Shown here one piece after another: positions 1 to 7,183 of a DNA stretch of 64,000 bases (positions within the stretch are counted from its first letter, which is position 1; each line of letters starts with the position of its first letter). Under the pieces are notes generated by a model. The model did not search any database. It saw only the letters and a program-made list of their open reading frames with translations, and had not been told where the DNA came from. Origin of the DNA: Candidatus Gastranaerophilales bacterium (GTDB lineage Bacteria; Cyanobacteriota; Vampirovibrionia; Gastranaerophilales; Gastranaerophilaceae); contig CALVEL010000002.1 of assembly GCA_944326565.1 (NCBI GenBank), forward strand, positions 62,001-126,000. Reading direction: 5' to 3'. The translations under genes were made by a program, and so were the position numbers.

Positions 1-443
1 AAGATAAATATCTGACTTCAGGGAATTTGCCTCCGCTTTTAGCTGACTTGGATTTTGCAAAAGTTGGTGTGAGTGTATGTTTTGATATAAAATACCCTAT
101 GTTGTATAAAAATCTTATAAAAATGGGTGCTGAAATTATTGTATCACCAAGTGCTTGGATTAAATTGACCTCACTTACTGAAAAAGAAAAAGAGGATAGG
201 TTAATGTGCTGGCGTAGTTTAAATATTACAAGAGCAGCTGAAAGTCTTGTGTATTTTATTACATCAAATCTTGCAGGAAAACCTTCTAATGCGCTGTATT
301 CACTCGGTAATTCAATGATTACAAATCCTTTTGGCGAAGTGGAATCAATTCAAGGAAACACAGAAGGAGCTGACTATAAAAATATTGATTTAACTCTTGT
401 AAGAGAACTTAAACAATCAGTGCCGGTTGCATTCATTGATTAA
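1..443 (+). CDS. Carbon-nitrogen hydrolase (nitrilase/amidase family), C-terminal part
   Basis: The reading frame is open to the left window edge, so the gene is truncated by the window and the first in-frame TTG (27) is not its start. Seen: a VCFDIKYP segment that matches the nitrilase-superfamily motif around the nucleophilic Cys (codon 78-80). Downstream are a family-typical block with SPSAW and an NPFGEV segment near the C-terminus. Family knowledge: these enzymes use a Glu-Lys-Cys triad to hydrolyse amides or nitriles (omega-amidase, N-carbamoylputrescine amidase and others). Only the Cys part is visible, so the substrate cannot be named. The stop lies directly against the convergent gene that ends at 445. 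Confidence 0.8.
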   Translation, partial: DKYLTSGNLPPLLADLDFAKVGVSVCFDIKYPMLYKNLIKMGAEIIVSPSAWIKLTSLTEKEKEDRLMCWRSLNITRAAESLVYFITSNLAGKPSNALYSLGNSMITNPFGEVESIQGNTEGADYKNIDLTLVRELKQSVPVAFID

Positions 444-444
444 T

Positions 445-1128
445 TTATTGTTTTAAATATTCAGCAATATATGCCTTAGAATTTCCAAGAATAAACTGAA
501 CGTCATCAGGATCTTGAATATATCTGTAAGTTATTTCTTTATCAGAGTTTTCTTTTTCAATAATAAGATGACCGTAATCAGCAAGTCTACCCAAATAACT
601 TCTTCTTAGTCTTACAAGATGTATTTTGTTTAAAGGTACTGTAATTTCTTCGACATCAAAGGCACCTTGTCTTATGTGTAAATTTGATGTAGTAATTACT
701 GCTCTGTCTGAAAAATATCTTAGAATAGGGTATATAATAGGTGTCAGCACTAAAAGTGCGATTATAAATCCCCAGAAAGTTGGAATATTAACATAGAAAA
801 TCCAAAAATATGCGATGAAAACAGGCGAAAAAACTATAGGCCAAAAAAGTGCCATGTAGTGTTTTTTTATTTCGTATACAACAATTTCATTTTCTTCATC
901 AGGACTTTTTTCATCGATTTCTTGAGATTTTTCAACATTCGTTATAATATCACTGTCTTCATATACGGATATTTTGGAAGTTTTATGCTCTTGGATATCC
1001 TCGTTTTTCTCATAAGAAACTTCATTGTTATAACTAAAATTATCTTCTTGCTCTCTTAAATCGTGACCGCAGAATTTACAAAAATTGTCATAATCATTAA
1101 CTTTTTTACCGCAATTTGGACAAAACAT
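445..1128 (-). CDS. Zinc-ribbon and bacterial PH-domain (bPH_2/YdbS-like) membrane protein
   Basis: A 227-residue protein. It opens with a zinc ribbon (Cys3, Cys6, Cys17, Cys20). An acidic low-complexity linker follows (residues about 25-85), then two membrane segments (about 90-135). The C-terminal domain resembles the bPH_2/DUF304 fold (AVITTSNLHIRQG, VPLNKIHLVRLRRS), as in YdbS/YdbT-like membrane proteins. The molecular role is unknown. ATG is preceded by AAGGA. A sigma70-type promoter lies 24 nt upstream. It is divergent from bioB and convergent with the amidase gene. Confidence 0.75.
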   Translation of the reverse strand: MFCPNCGKKVNDYDNFCKFCGHDLREQEDNFSYNNEVSYEKNEDIQEHKTSKISVYEDSDIITNVEKSQEIDEKSPDEENEIVVYEIKKHYMALFWPIVFSPVFIAYFWIFYVNIPTFWGFIIALLVLTPIIYPILRYFSDRAVITTSNLHIRQGAFDVEEITVPLNKIHLVRLRRSYLGRLADYGHLIIEKENSDKEITYRYIQDPDDVQFILGNSKAYIAEYLKQ

Positions 1129-1151
1129 ATTAAAATCCTTTTTTTTAAATT

Positions 1152-1180
1152 ATTTTATCATATAATGTATATGCGGTCAA
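1152..1180 (-). promoter_or_regulatory. Sigma70-type promoter of the bPH membrane protein
   Basis: On the minus strand, TTGACC (1175-1180) and TAAAAT (1152-1157) are separated by exactly 17 nt, upstream of the ATG at 1128. Confidence 0.55.
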
Positions 1181-1208
1181 TTACCACAACGATAAAAAAG
1201 GCGGAAAA

Positions 1209-2135
1209 ATGGAGAGAATTAATCTTACAAAAGAAGAATTGCTGGAATTGTATGATATGGATTTGGATATGCTTTTGGAGCTGTCATCAAAATATCTGAA
1301 AGATGATATAGAATTTTGTTCTTTGGTGAATGCAAGAAACGGCAAATGTTCTCAAAATTGTAAATATTGTGCGCAAAGTTCTCACTATAGAACAGATATA
1401 GAATGCTATCCGCTTGTGGATAAAGAAACCGTAAAAAAAGCTGCATTAGAGGCAAAAGAACATAATGCCTCAAGATTTGCAGTAGTTACTTCAGGCAAAT
1501 CACCTGATGAAAGCGATGTTGATGGGATTATTGACCTTATCAAAGAGATAAATAAAATTGACGGTATAAGAAGCTGCGCATCTATTGGAATTTTAACTGA
1601 AGAACAGGCAAAAAAACTTTCAGAATGCGGGCTAAAACGTTTTCATCATAATATAAATACTTGTAAATCATATTATCCTGAAGTTTGCACAACTCACACA
1701 TGGCAGGACCGTCTGAACACTTGTAAACTAGTTAAAAAATACGGAATGGAACTGTGTTGCGGTGTAATTTTAGGGATGGGTGAGACAGTTGAACAAAGAG
1801 TCGAAATGGCAATGGAATTGGCTGAAATTCAGCCTGATTCGATTCCTATAAATATTTTGATGCCTATACCGCAGACACCTTTTGAAAATTATTTCGACAA
1901 AATTGATGAAGAAAATATCCTCAGAACCCTTGCAATATTCAAAATAGCAAACCCTGATTCTATTTTACGTTTTTGTGGCGGTAGAATGAGATTGAGTGAA
2001 GAAAATCAAATCAGAGCCTTAAAATCCTGTGTGGAAGGTGTTTTGACTGGAAACTACTTGACGACTACAGGCAAGTCTCCTGATGAAGATATAGAACTTG
2101 TTAAAAAATTAAACAAAAAAATTTTGAAAGTATAA
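1209..2135 (+). CDS. bioB: Biotin synthase
   Basis: Radical-SAM enzyme that inserts sulfur into dethiobiotin, the last step of biotin synthesis. Seen: the radical-SAM cluster motif C47-x3-C51-x2-C54, followed by AQSSHY as in BioB. Also seen are the family blocks RFAVVTSGK, YHHNINT-like FHHNINT, CGVILGMGET and LMPIPQTPFE. The length of 308 residues is normal. The ATG follows AAGGCGG. No other bio genes are adjacent, so the precursor must be made elsewhere or taken up. Confidence 0.93.
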   Translation: MERINLTKEELLELYDMDLDMLLELSSKYLKDDIEFCSLVNARNGKCSQNCKYCAQSSHYRTDIECYPLVDKETVKKAALEAKEHNASRFAVVTSGKSPDESDVDGIIDLIKEINKIDGIRSCASIGILTEEQAKKLSECGLKRFHHNINTCKSYYPEVCTTHTWQDRLNTCKLVKKYGMELCCGVILGMGETVEQRVEMAMELAEIQPDSIPINILMPIPQTPFENYFDKIDEENILRTLAIFKIANPDSILRFCGGRMRLSEENQIRALKSCVEGVLTGNYLTTTGKSPDEDIELVKKLNKKILKV

Positions 2136-2239
2136 TTTATTAGTCATTAGACTAGTATCAATTTGATTATATTAAATATATAATTTTTCTGTTTAATTCC
2201 GTATAATATAAGAAAAATTCAAGAGAGCGCAATATTTAA

Positions 2240-2404
2240 ATGAATTTTGACAAAACCAATAATAATTTTAACGATCGAGAAGCGAAAGTATTCGAGCTTT
2301 TGAGAAAAAATTACGAGCTGGATGAAATAGCAAGAATAATGCATATCAGTTTGCATACGGTAAAATCACATATAAATAAAATTAAAAGAATGAATATAAA
2401 CTGA
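2240..2404 (+). CDS. Stand-alone LuxR/GerE-type helix-turn-helix protein (54 aa)
   Basis: A 54-codon frame from ATG 2240 to TGA 2404. The product has a short N-terminus, then FNDREAKVFELL and EIARIMHISLHTVKSHINKI, a complete GerE/LuxR DNA-binding helix-turn-helix with the family's TVKSH recognition helix. There is no receiver or ligand domain and no room for one. The start follows AAGAGAG, and a TATAAT lies about 40 nt upstream. It sits between bioB and ispF, with its stop 37 nt before ispF. The target is unknown. It could be a tiny regulator or a remnant of a larger regulator, but the frame is intact from start to stop. Confidence 0.7.
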   Translation: MNFDKTNNNFNDREAKVFELLRKNYELDEIARIMHISLHTVKSHINKIKRMNIN

Positions 2405-2409
2405 TAATA

Positions 2410-2418
2410 TGCTATAAT
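2410..2418 (+). promoter_or_regulatory. Extended -10 promoter of ispF
   Basis: TGC-TATAAT (extended -10) lies directly after the stop of the small HTH gene and 24 nt before the ispF ATG. Confidence 0.45.
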
Positions 2419-2441
2419 TCATACAAATATGGAGATGAATT

Positions 2442-2924
2442 ATGTATAAAATTGGTTTAGGTTATGATATTCATACACTTTGTGAGGGAAGAGATTTAAT
2501 TATCGGCGGGGTAAAAATAACTCATGAGAAAGGTCTTATGGGACATTCAGATGCGGATGTATTAATCCATGCAATAATTGATGCCATGCTTGGAGCATTG
2601 GCTTTGAGTGATATTGGTACGATTTTTCCTGATACAGATGCAAAGTATAAAAATATAGATAGTACAATTCTTTTAAGACATGTAAATGAAAAAATTATGG
2701 AAAACGGCTATGAAATTGTGAATATTGATAGCAATATAATTGCACAGGAACCTAAAATGATGCCTTATATTCCGAAAATGCGAGAAGCAGTTAATAAAGT
2801 GTTAAAAATCGGATTGCAGAATATTAGTATAAAGGCAAAGACGAACGAAAAAATGGATGCAGTTGGTCAAAAACTTGCAATAGAAGCCCATGCTGTAGTA
2901 TTGTTAAAAAAAAGAGGTGAATGA
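2442..2924 (+). CDS. ispF: 2-C-methyl-D-erythritol 2,4-cyclodiphosphate synthase
   Basis: Cyclises CDP-methylerythritol phosphate in the non-mevalonate isoprenoid pathway. It is a cytosolic, metal-dependent homotrimer. Seen: the N-terminal GYDIHTL metal motif (Asp8, His10), HSDADVLIHAIIDAMLGA with the third metal His, the TIFPDTD segment, and AKTNEKMD near the C-terminus. At 160 residues it has the usual length. The start follows TGGAGATGAATT. Its stop overlaps the start of the next gene (ATGA), so the downstream secreted protein is probably translationally coupled. Confidence 0.95.
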   Translation: MYKIGLGYDIHTLCEGRDLIIGGVKITHEKGLMGHSDADVLIHAIIDAMLGALALSDIGTIFPDTDAKYKNIDSTILLRHVNEKIMENGYEIVNIDSNIIAQEPKMMPYIPKMREAVNKVLKIGLQNISIKAKTNEKMDAVGQKLAIEAHAVVLLKKRGE

Positions 2925-3286
2925 TGAAAAAGATTATAACTTTGTTTATGGCTGTAATCCTTTCAGCGGGTATTGTTTTTGCTGAAAATTATGATACGAA
3001 TTTTAAAAAAGTTTTTTATGATGGTTTTGAAGAGGGAATGTTTTATTCTTTAGAACAAAACCTTTTGATGAGTGGTGTTGCACAGCCCAAAGTCACAAGA
3101 TATATAAAAGCAATGAAAGCAAGAGTTAACAGAGCTGAATTAGAAAATCAAACTTGGGCTTGTGTTTCAAAGTATTCAATGGACCAATTAGCTTTAAATC
3201 AGAAAAAAATAGCTGATGAATGCTTTAGTAAATGGTCAGAAAACTTTTATATTAAAAACCAGGATTTAATAAGACTTTTGAAATAA
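2921..3286 (+). CDS. Small secreted protein of unknown function
   Basis: A 121-residue product with a clear signal peptide (MMKK, then a hydrophobic stretch ending AGIVFA before ENYD), so it is predicted to leave the cytoplasm. The mature part is mostly helical and charged, with two Cys (WACVSKYS and ADECFSKW) that could form a disulfide. I recognise no family. It overlaps ispF by 4 nt and ends 3 nt before the convergent HAD phosphatase gene. Confidence 0.65.
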   Translation: MMKKIITLFMAVILSAGIVFAENYDTNFKKVFYDGFEEGMFYSLEQNLLMSGVAQPKVTRYIKAMKARVNRAELENQTWACVSKYSMDQLALNQKKIADECFSKWSENFYIKNQDLIRLLK

Positions 3287-3288
3287 TA

Positions 3289-4089
3289 TCAGCAATCGAA
3301 GCAGAATTTTTCAACTGCTTTTACCCATCCGTTTTCATCTACAGTATCGGTTATGTAGTCTGCGCAAGCTCTCAAACCTTCTGTAGAGTTGCCCATTGCA
3401 ATTCTTATCCCGCCAGCTTTAAGCAGTTCGATATCATTATCCTGATCGCCTATTGCTAGAATTTCATCTTTTTTTATGTTCCATTTCTTTGCTAAAAATT
3501 CTACAGCATTACCCTTTGTAGCATTTTTGCTTGCTATTTCACAAAAATAAGGTGTTGATTTAATTATATATAAATCTGGATATAATTTACTCAAATCTCT
3601 TACCCAACCTGTTACTCTATCTACGTCATTAAAATCTATTGCAAGAATTTTGTTTACATTTTGAATTTTTAATTTGTCAAATTTACATACATGATAATCA
3701 ATAAATCTTGCATCAGTATACCTTCTGATAGTTTCAGAATCCTCTTCTACATATAAAACATCATCCATATAAAGATTAATATGAACATTATTTCTATGAG
3801 CCCAGTCAATGATTTCTAAAGCTTTTTCAGAATCCATATCACACCGCATTAGGACATCATCACATTTATGAAATTCTTTAATCATACCACCCTGATATGA
3901 AACAATAGGTTCTGTAATTCCGAGTTCTTTAGCAATTCCTAATGCTGCACAATGCATCCTGCCTGTCACAAGGACAACTTTAACCCCTTTTTTCTGGAGC
4001 TTTTTAATGGCATCTTTCACTTCTGGAGTATATTCAAAACTCCATTTTAAAAGAGTACCATCAATATCTGTTGCGACCATTTTAATCAT
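3289..4089 (-). CDS. Cof-type HAD-IIB family phosphatase
   Basis: A 266-residue cytosolic phosphatase, probably acting on sugar phosphates or nucleotides. Seen: HAD motif I with DIDGTLL at the N-terminus, motif II VTGRMH, a C2-type cap in the middle, motif III Lys in KGNAVEFLAKKW, and motif IV GDQDNDIELL. The C-terminal block GGIRIAMGNSTEGLR is the Cof-family signature. The substrate cannot be told from sequence. Its start overlaps the stop of the upstream Nudix gene by one base, so the two form an operon. Confidence 0.88.
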   Translation of the reverse strand: MIKMVATDIDGTLLKWSFEYTPEVKDAIKKLQKKGVKVVLVTGRMHCAALGIAKELGITEPIVSYQGGMIKEFHKCDDVLMRCDMDSEKALEIIDWAHRNNVHINLYMDDVLYVEEDSETIRRYTDARFIDYHVCKFDKLKIQNVNKILAIDFNDVDRVTGWVRDLSKLYPDLYIIKSTPYFCEIASKNATKGNAVEFLAKKWNIKKDEILAIGDQDNDIELLKAGGIRIAMGNSTEGLRACADYITDTVDENGWVKAVEKFCFDC

Positions 4090-4622
4090 TAATTAAGCCC
4101 TTTCATAAAAGCGCAAATTGTTTTGGCATCAGTAATATCACCATTTTGAATCATTTTTTTGATTTCCTCAATAGAAAATTCGTATTCAATGAGGATTTCA
4201 CCTTCATCAGGACAATCTCCTACATATTCAAGATTGGTCGCTTTGTATAGATACAATTTTTCATTGCTGTAGCCCGGAGATGTATAAATATATCCCAAAT
4301 CTTCCCAGTTTTGGGCTATATATCCAGTTTCTTCAGTCAATTCACGTTTAGCAGCTTCAAATGGGTCTTCATTCTTTTCGAGCTTACCTGCCGGAAGCTC
4401 TAATAAAGCCTGTTTTAGCGGATATCTGAACTGTTTTACCATTAAGATTTTTTCGATATTGTCTTTTTTGTGAACAGCTAAAATTACGACTCCGCCTGAA
4501 TGTTCGACAACTTCACGATAAGAAGCTTTTCCTGTTGAAATTTCAACTTTATCATTATAAACAGTTATGATTTTGCCGTCATACACAACATCACTTGTCA
4601 AAGTTTTTTCAATCAAATCCAT
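4089..4622 (-). CDS. Nudix hydrolase, ADP-ribose pyrophosphatase type
   Basis: A 177-residue Nudix protein. The Nudix box is complete (GKLEKNEDPFEAAKRELTEETGY), fitting GX5EX7REUXEEXGU. The flanking VKQFRYPLKQALLELPAG block is typical of ADP-ribose/nucleoside-diphosphate-sugar hydrolases (NudF group). It is predicted to cleave ADP-ribose to AMP and ribose 5-phosphate. The start follows an AGAGGG Shine-Dalgarno. It is first in a two-gene operon with the HAD phosphatase. Confidence 0.85.
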   Translation of the reverse strand: MDLIEKTLTSDVVYDGKIITVYNDKVEISTGKASYREVVEHSGGVVILAVHKKDNIEKILMVKQFRYPLKQALLELPAGKLEKNEDPFEAAKRELTEETGYIAQNWEDLGYIYTSPGYSNEKLYLYKATNLEYVGDCPDEGEILIEYEFSIEEIKKMIQNGDITDAKTICAFMKGLN

Positions 4623-4676
4623 ACTAACCCTCTTTTTTTCATTCTAGCATAAAAAGTTAGAAAGTAGTTTTATAAT

Positions 4677-5849
4677 TTAAAGAGCTCTTATAATTGATTT
4701 GATATTATCATCAGTAATCTTCAAAAGAGCCACCTGACGGGAGGTATCATCAAGCTGGTTGTGAGCTTTTAATACTTCTGCTGTTTTTACAATAATTGTT
4801 TGATTGTTGCATTTTAAAAGCTCTCTTACTGCATACATATCCTGCGCAAAGTCAAGTGCAGTGTATACAAAAGGGCTGTTTTCATTCAGTTCCTGATTGA
4901 CAAAGGATAAAAGCCCTTTTTTGTTAGTATGACTCAACAGTTTTTTTATATCTGCTATTTCTTTTTTTGTTTCTTTATCTTCATCATAGAGATATTCATC
5001 ATTTTCTGTCAAGGTTTCAAATTTTTCTATAGCGTTTAAAAGTACAATTGCCGTTTTGCTGTCATCAGCATTTCTTATTAATCTTTCAAAGAGTTCATAC
5101 AATTCATAATCAAATACTGATGAAAGCGGAATAATTTCACCAAGTCCATTTATTATATTGTTTAATATAAGAAGTCCATTTAACAAGTCATTTTCTAAAA
5201 TAGTAAAAATATCACAGAGATAAGGAATTTCACCTGCAATATTTTCAGACAACGAAGAACTTTTCATTGTTTCAATAATCGGGTACAACGCATCCAAATT
5301 TCCATATGCTGTTAAAAATTTAACAGCTTTCAGCTGTTCAAATTCATCATCTGATTTTAGATTTGAAATAGCGTTTTGATAAGAAGTTTCATCCTTCATA
5401 GCTCCAAGTGCTGCGGCACAATTGGAGTTTAAAAACTCATCTTCGGTTTTTGAATTTTTTCTCAAAAGCTCAAGTGCCAAAGGATCCTGTATGTATGTGA
5501 AAAATTTTGCGCAATATGTTTTTTCATCATTTGTGCCATTCTCAAAAATTTCTAACATCCTATCAGTCAAATCCTCATCAGCATACTTGACTAATGAGGA
5601 AATTATAACATCTTCATAAGAGGGTGAATAATACCTTAAAAAAGAAAGAAGATTTTTATAATTGTTTTCATCAATAGCACTAGCAATTCTTTCAGCGACG
5701 TTTTGTTTTACAAAATCAAACAGGAAATCATCTTTGTCAATCAAAGCCTTAAACATTTCAATATCAGCTGTATTTATAAGATGGCACGCTGCGTTTTCAA
5801 AATCCTGCCTGTTTTTGCCCGTAAGCTGTTTAATTAAATCTTCTGTCAT
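4677..5849 (-). CDS. HEAT-repeat-like protein of unknown function
   Basis: A 390-residue all-helical protein made of degenerate helical pairs resembling HEAT repeats (for example SNCAAALGAMKDETSYQNAISNL and EQLKAVKFLTAYGNLDALYPIIETM). Such proteins usually serve as scaffolds, but no partner is apparent. The frame extends to 6011, but I place the start at the ATG at 5849 (MTEDLIKQL). A TTGATA-17-TATAAT promoter ends 7 nt upstream of it, so the extra upstream codons would lie outside the transcript. No Shine-Dalgarno is present. An ATG at 5858 is the alternative. Confidence 0.65.
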   Translation of the reverse strand: MTEDLIKQLTGKNRQDFENAACHLINTADIEMFKALIDKDDFLFDFVKQNVAERIASAIDENNYKNLLSFLRYYSPSYEDVIISSLVKYADEDLTDRMLEIFENGTNDEKTYCAKFFTYIQDPLALELLRKNSKTEDEFLNSNCAAALGAMKDETSYQNAISNLKSDDEFEQLKAVKFLTAYGNLDALYPIIETMKSSSLSENIAGEIPYLCDIFTILENDLLNGLLILNNIINGLGEIIPLSSVFDYELYELFERLIRNADDSKTAIVLLNAIEKFETLTENDEYLYDEDKETKKEIADIKKLLSHTNKKGLLSFVNQELNENSPFVYTALDFAQDMYAVRELLKCNNQTIIVKTAEVLKAHNQLDDTSRQVALLKITDDNIKSIIRAL

Positions 5850-5856
5850 AGAACTC

Positions 5857-5885
5857 ATTATAGCATAGAAAAAACTATTTATCAA
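5857..5885 (-). promoter_or_regulatory. Promoter placing the HEAT-like gene as leaderless
   Basis: On the minus strand TTGATA (5880-5885), 17-nt spacer, TATAAT (5857-5862). The last base of the -10 box is 7 nt from the ATG at 5849, so the predicted transcription start is at or one base before the A of ATG. Confidence 0.6.
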
Positions 5886-6121
5886 TTTTACAGTTATACA
5901 TAAGGCTTTATCACGCTGTATTTTATGTTTTGTTAAGTAGGGATTATTTATGGCAAAATCGAGGTATTGTGAATTGTTTGACGTCCCGAAAATAAATAAA
6001 TTTTTGTTCATGGTGATTTCTCAATGATTTTAAAATTATTCTGTTGCATAATTGTAAAAATGAACATATTAAGTAACGGGTATATATTTGGTACACCAAA
6101 ATAAGAATAAATGTAGGGAAA

Positions 6122-6459
6122 ATGGAAGAAAACATTACTAAGACAAGTCTCGAAAAATTGAAAAAACAGAATGATTTATTTTTTCAAATTGATTATATAA
6201 AATCAAAAACTTTCAAAGAGTTGATTTATAACATATTCAACTTATTTATTCCGAATTATATCAATTCGATTCTAATGTTTGAGCTGGCTTCTCTCAAGTG
6301 GCTGAAAAAATTCACACCACCCCTGAAATTTATGAGAGTTATTCTAAAATCGACAAAAACGATTTGAAAGTTTTTCAAAAGAGTATAAAACAGATTATTT
6401 ATCATATAAACAAAGCGAATGAAAATATGCTAAAAATTTGCGAACTTATCAGAAAATAA
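6122..6459 (+). pseudogene. Small helical protein interrupted by a frameshift
   Basis: The first part (ATG 6122, MEENITKTSLEKLKKQ...) runs in one frame to a TAA at 6367, but its last 25 or so residues look like noise. In the -1 frame, directly after a TGA at 6280-6282, a protein-like stretch begins with AGFSQVAEKIHTTPEIYESY. It continues through KNDLKVFQKSIKQIIYH to a TAA at 6459. Joined near 6283 the two halves give one charged helical protein of about 110 residues. I recognise no family. This is either a genuine disrupting mutation or a one-base assembly or sequencing error. Confidence 0.55.
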
Positions 6460-6495
6460 AACCGCATAATCTTTTATTTACAAAAATCCAAATAA

Positions 6496-7089
6496 TTAAT
6501 CCAAATAGAAAACGGTAATAACTTTATGTCCTTCTTCAGCGTACTGCACTGCGTTATGGAGAGTTTTACTTGTATGAGAAAGGAAACATATCAACTGATT
6601 GCAGTCATCAATAATTTCTCTGTTGCAAACTCTAGACGCATCAGCTAAAGTCATCATAGCTCTATCAGCGTGTTCGACTATATTAGGTACACCGATTAGC
6701 TGGTCTTGAACGTCACTAGGCTGTTGTCCGATAGTCTGGGGCAAAATAACTTTCAATTTATCAGGATTAGCCTTCATAGCACCTCTGATTGCAGCAGCAT
6801 TAGTCCCTGAAGATCCGCCAGAGGTAATGATAGTATTTCCTTGACGTACAAGAGCTGTCGCAAGAGTCTCAATCATTTGCTGATGAGTAATTGGAAGATT
6901 TCGACTGCCGATAATGGCAATTTTCTTTGCAGATTGTCTAATTGTTGCAAGTTCTTGAGCTAGTTCATCAACCGTATGCGGAGAATCCGCATTTACTGTA
7001 TCCATATCATCAATAGGTACCATAATGGAAGGTTGTTCTTCATTACCGTTATCACCTGCATTCAATAAAATATCTTCAAGATTTGCCAT
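6496..7089 (-). CDS. SLOG/DprA-like Rossmann-fold protein
   Basis: A 197-residue protein. The N-terminus is acidic and low complexity (residues 1-45). Then comes a Rossmann-like SLOG domain: KKIAIIGSRNLP, NTIITSGGSSGTNAAAIRGA (the glycine-rich DprA/LOG-type ligand loop) and KVILPQTIG. Similar short proteins in Cyanobacteria are often labelled DNA recombination-mediator protein A. The domain more generally binds nucleotide-like ligands. There is no DprA C-terminal winged helix, so a role in recombination should not be assumed. Its start follows GTAGGAAAA. It is divergent from pcrA, with about 95 nt between the two starts. Confidence 0.72.
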   Translation of the reverse strand: MANLEDILLNAGDNGNEEQPSIMVPIDDMDTVNADSPHTVDELAQELATIRQSAKKIAIIGSRNLPITHQQMIETLATALVRQGNTIITSGGSSGTNAAAIRGAMKANPDKLKVILPQTIGQQPSDVQDQLIGVPNIVEHADRAMMTLADASRVCNREIIDDCNQLICFLSHTSKTLHNAVQYAEEGHKVITVFYLD

Positions 7090-7183
7090 TTTTCCTACTT
7101 TCTGAGTAAACTACAATTGCAATAAATATTTTTTTCGATTATGCTGATTATAACACAAAAATTTAATTTTGGGAATAGGGAGA

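Noticed and set aside
5850-6011. N-terminal extension of the HEAT-like protein to 6011
   Set aside because: A TTGATA-17-TATAAT promoter lies inside the extension and the extra residues look like noise.
5944-6135. Minus-strand frame of 63 residues upstream of the HEAT-like gene
   Set aside because: No SD, low-complexity hydrophobic product, and it overlaps the start of the gene at 6122.
7169-7183. TTG start for pcrA at 7169
   Set aside because: The ATG at 7184 has AGGGAG directly before it and yields the usual N-terminus of PcrA.
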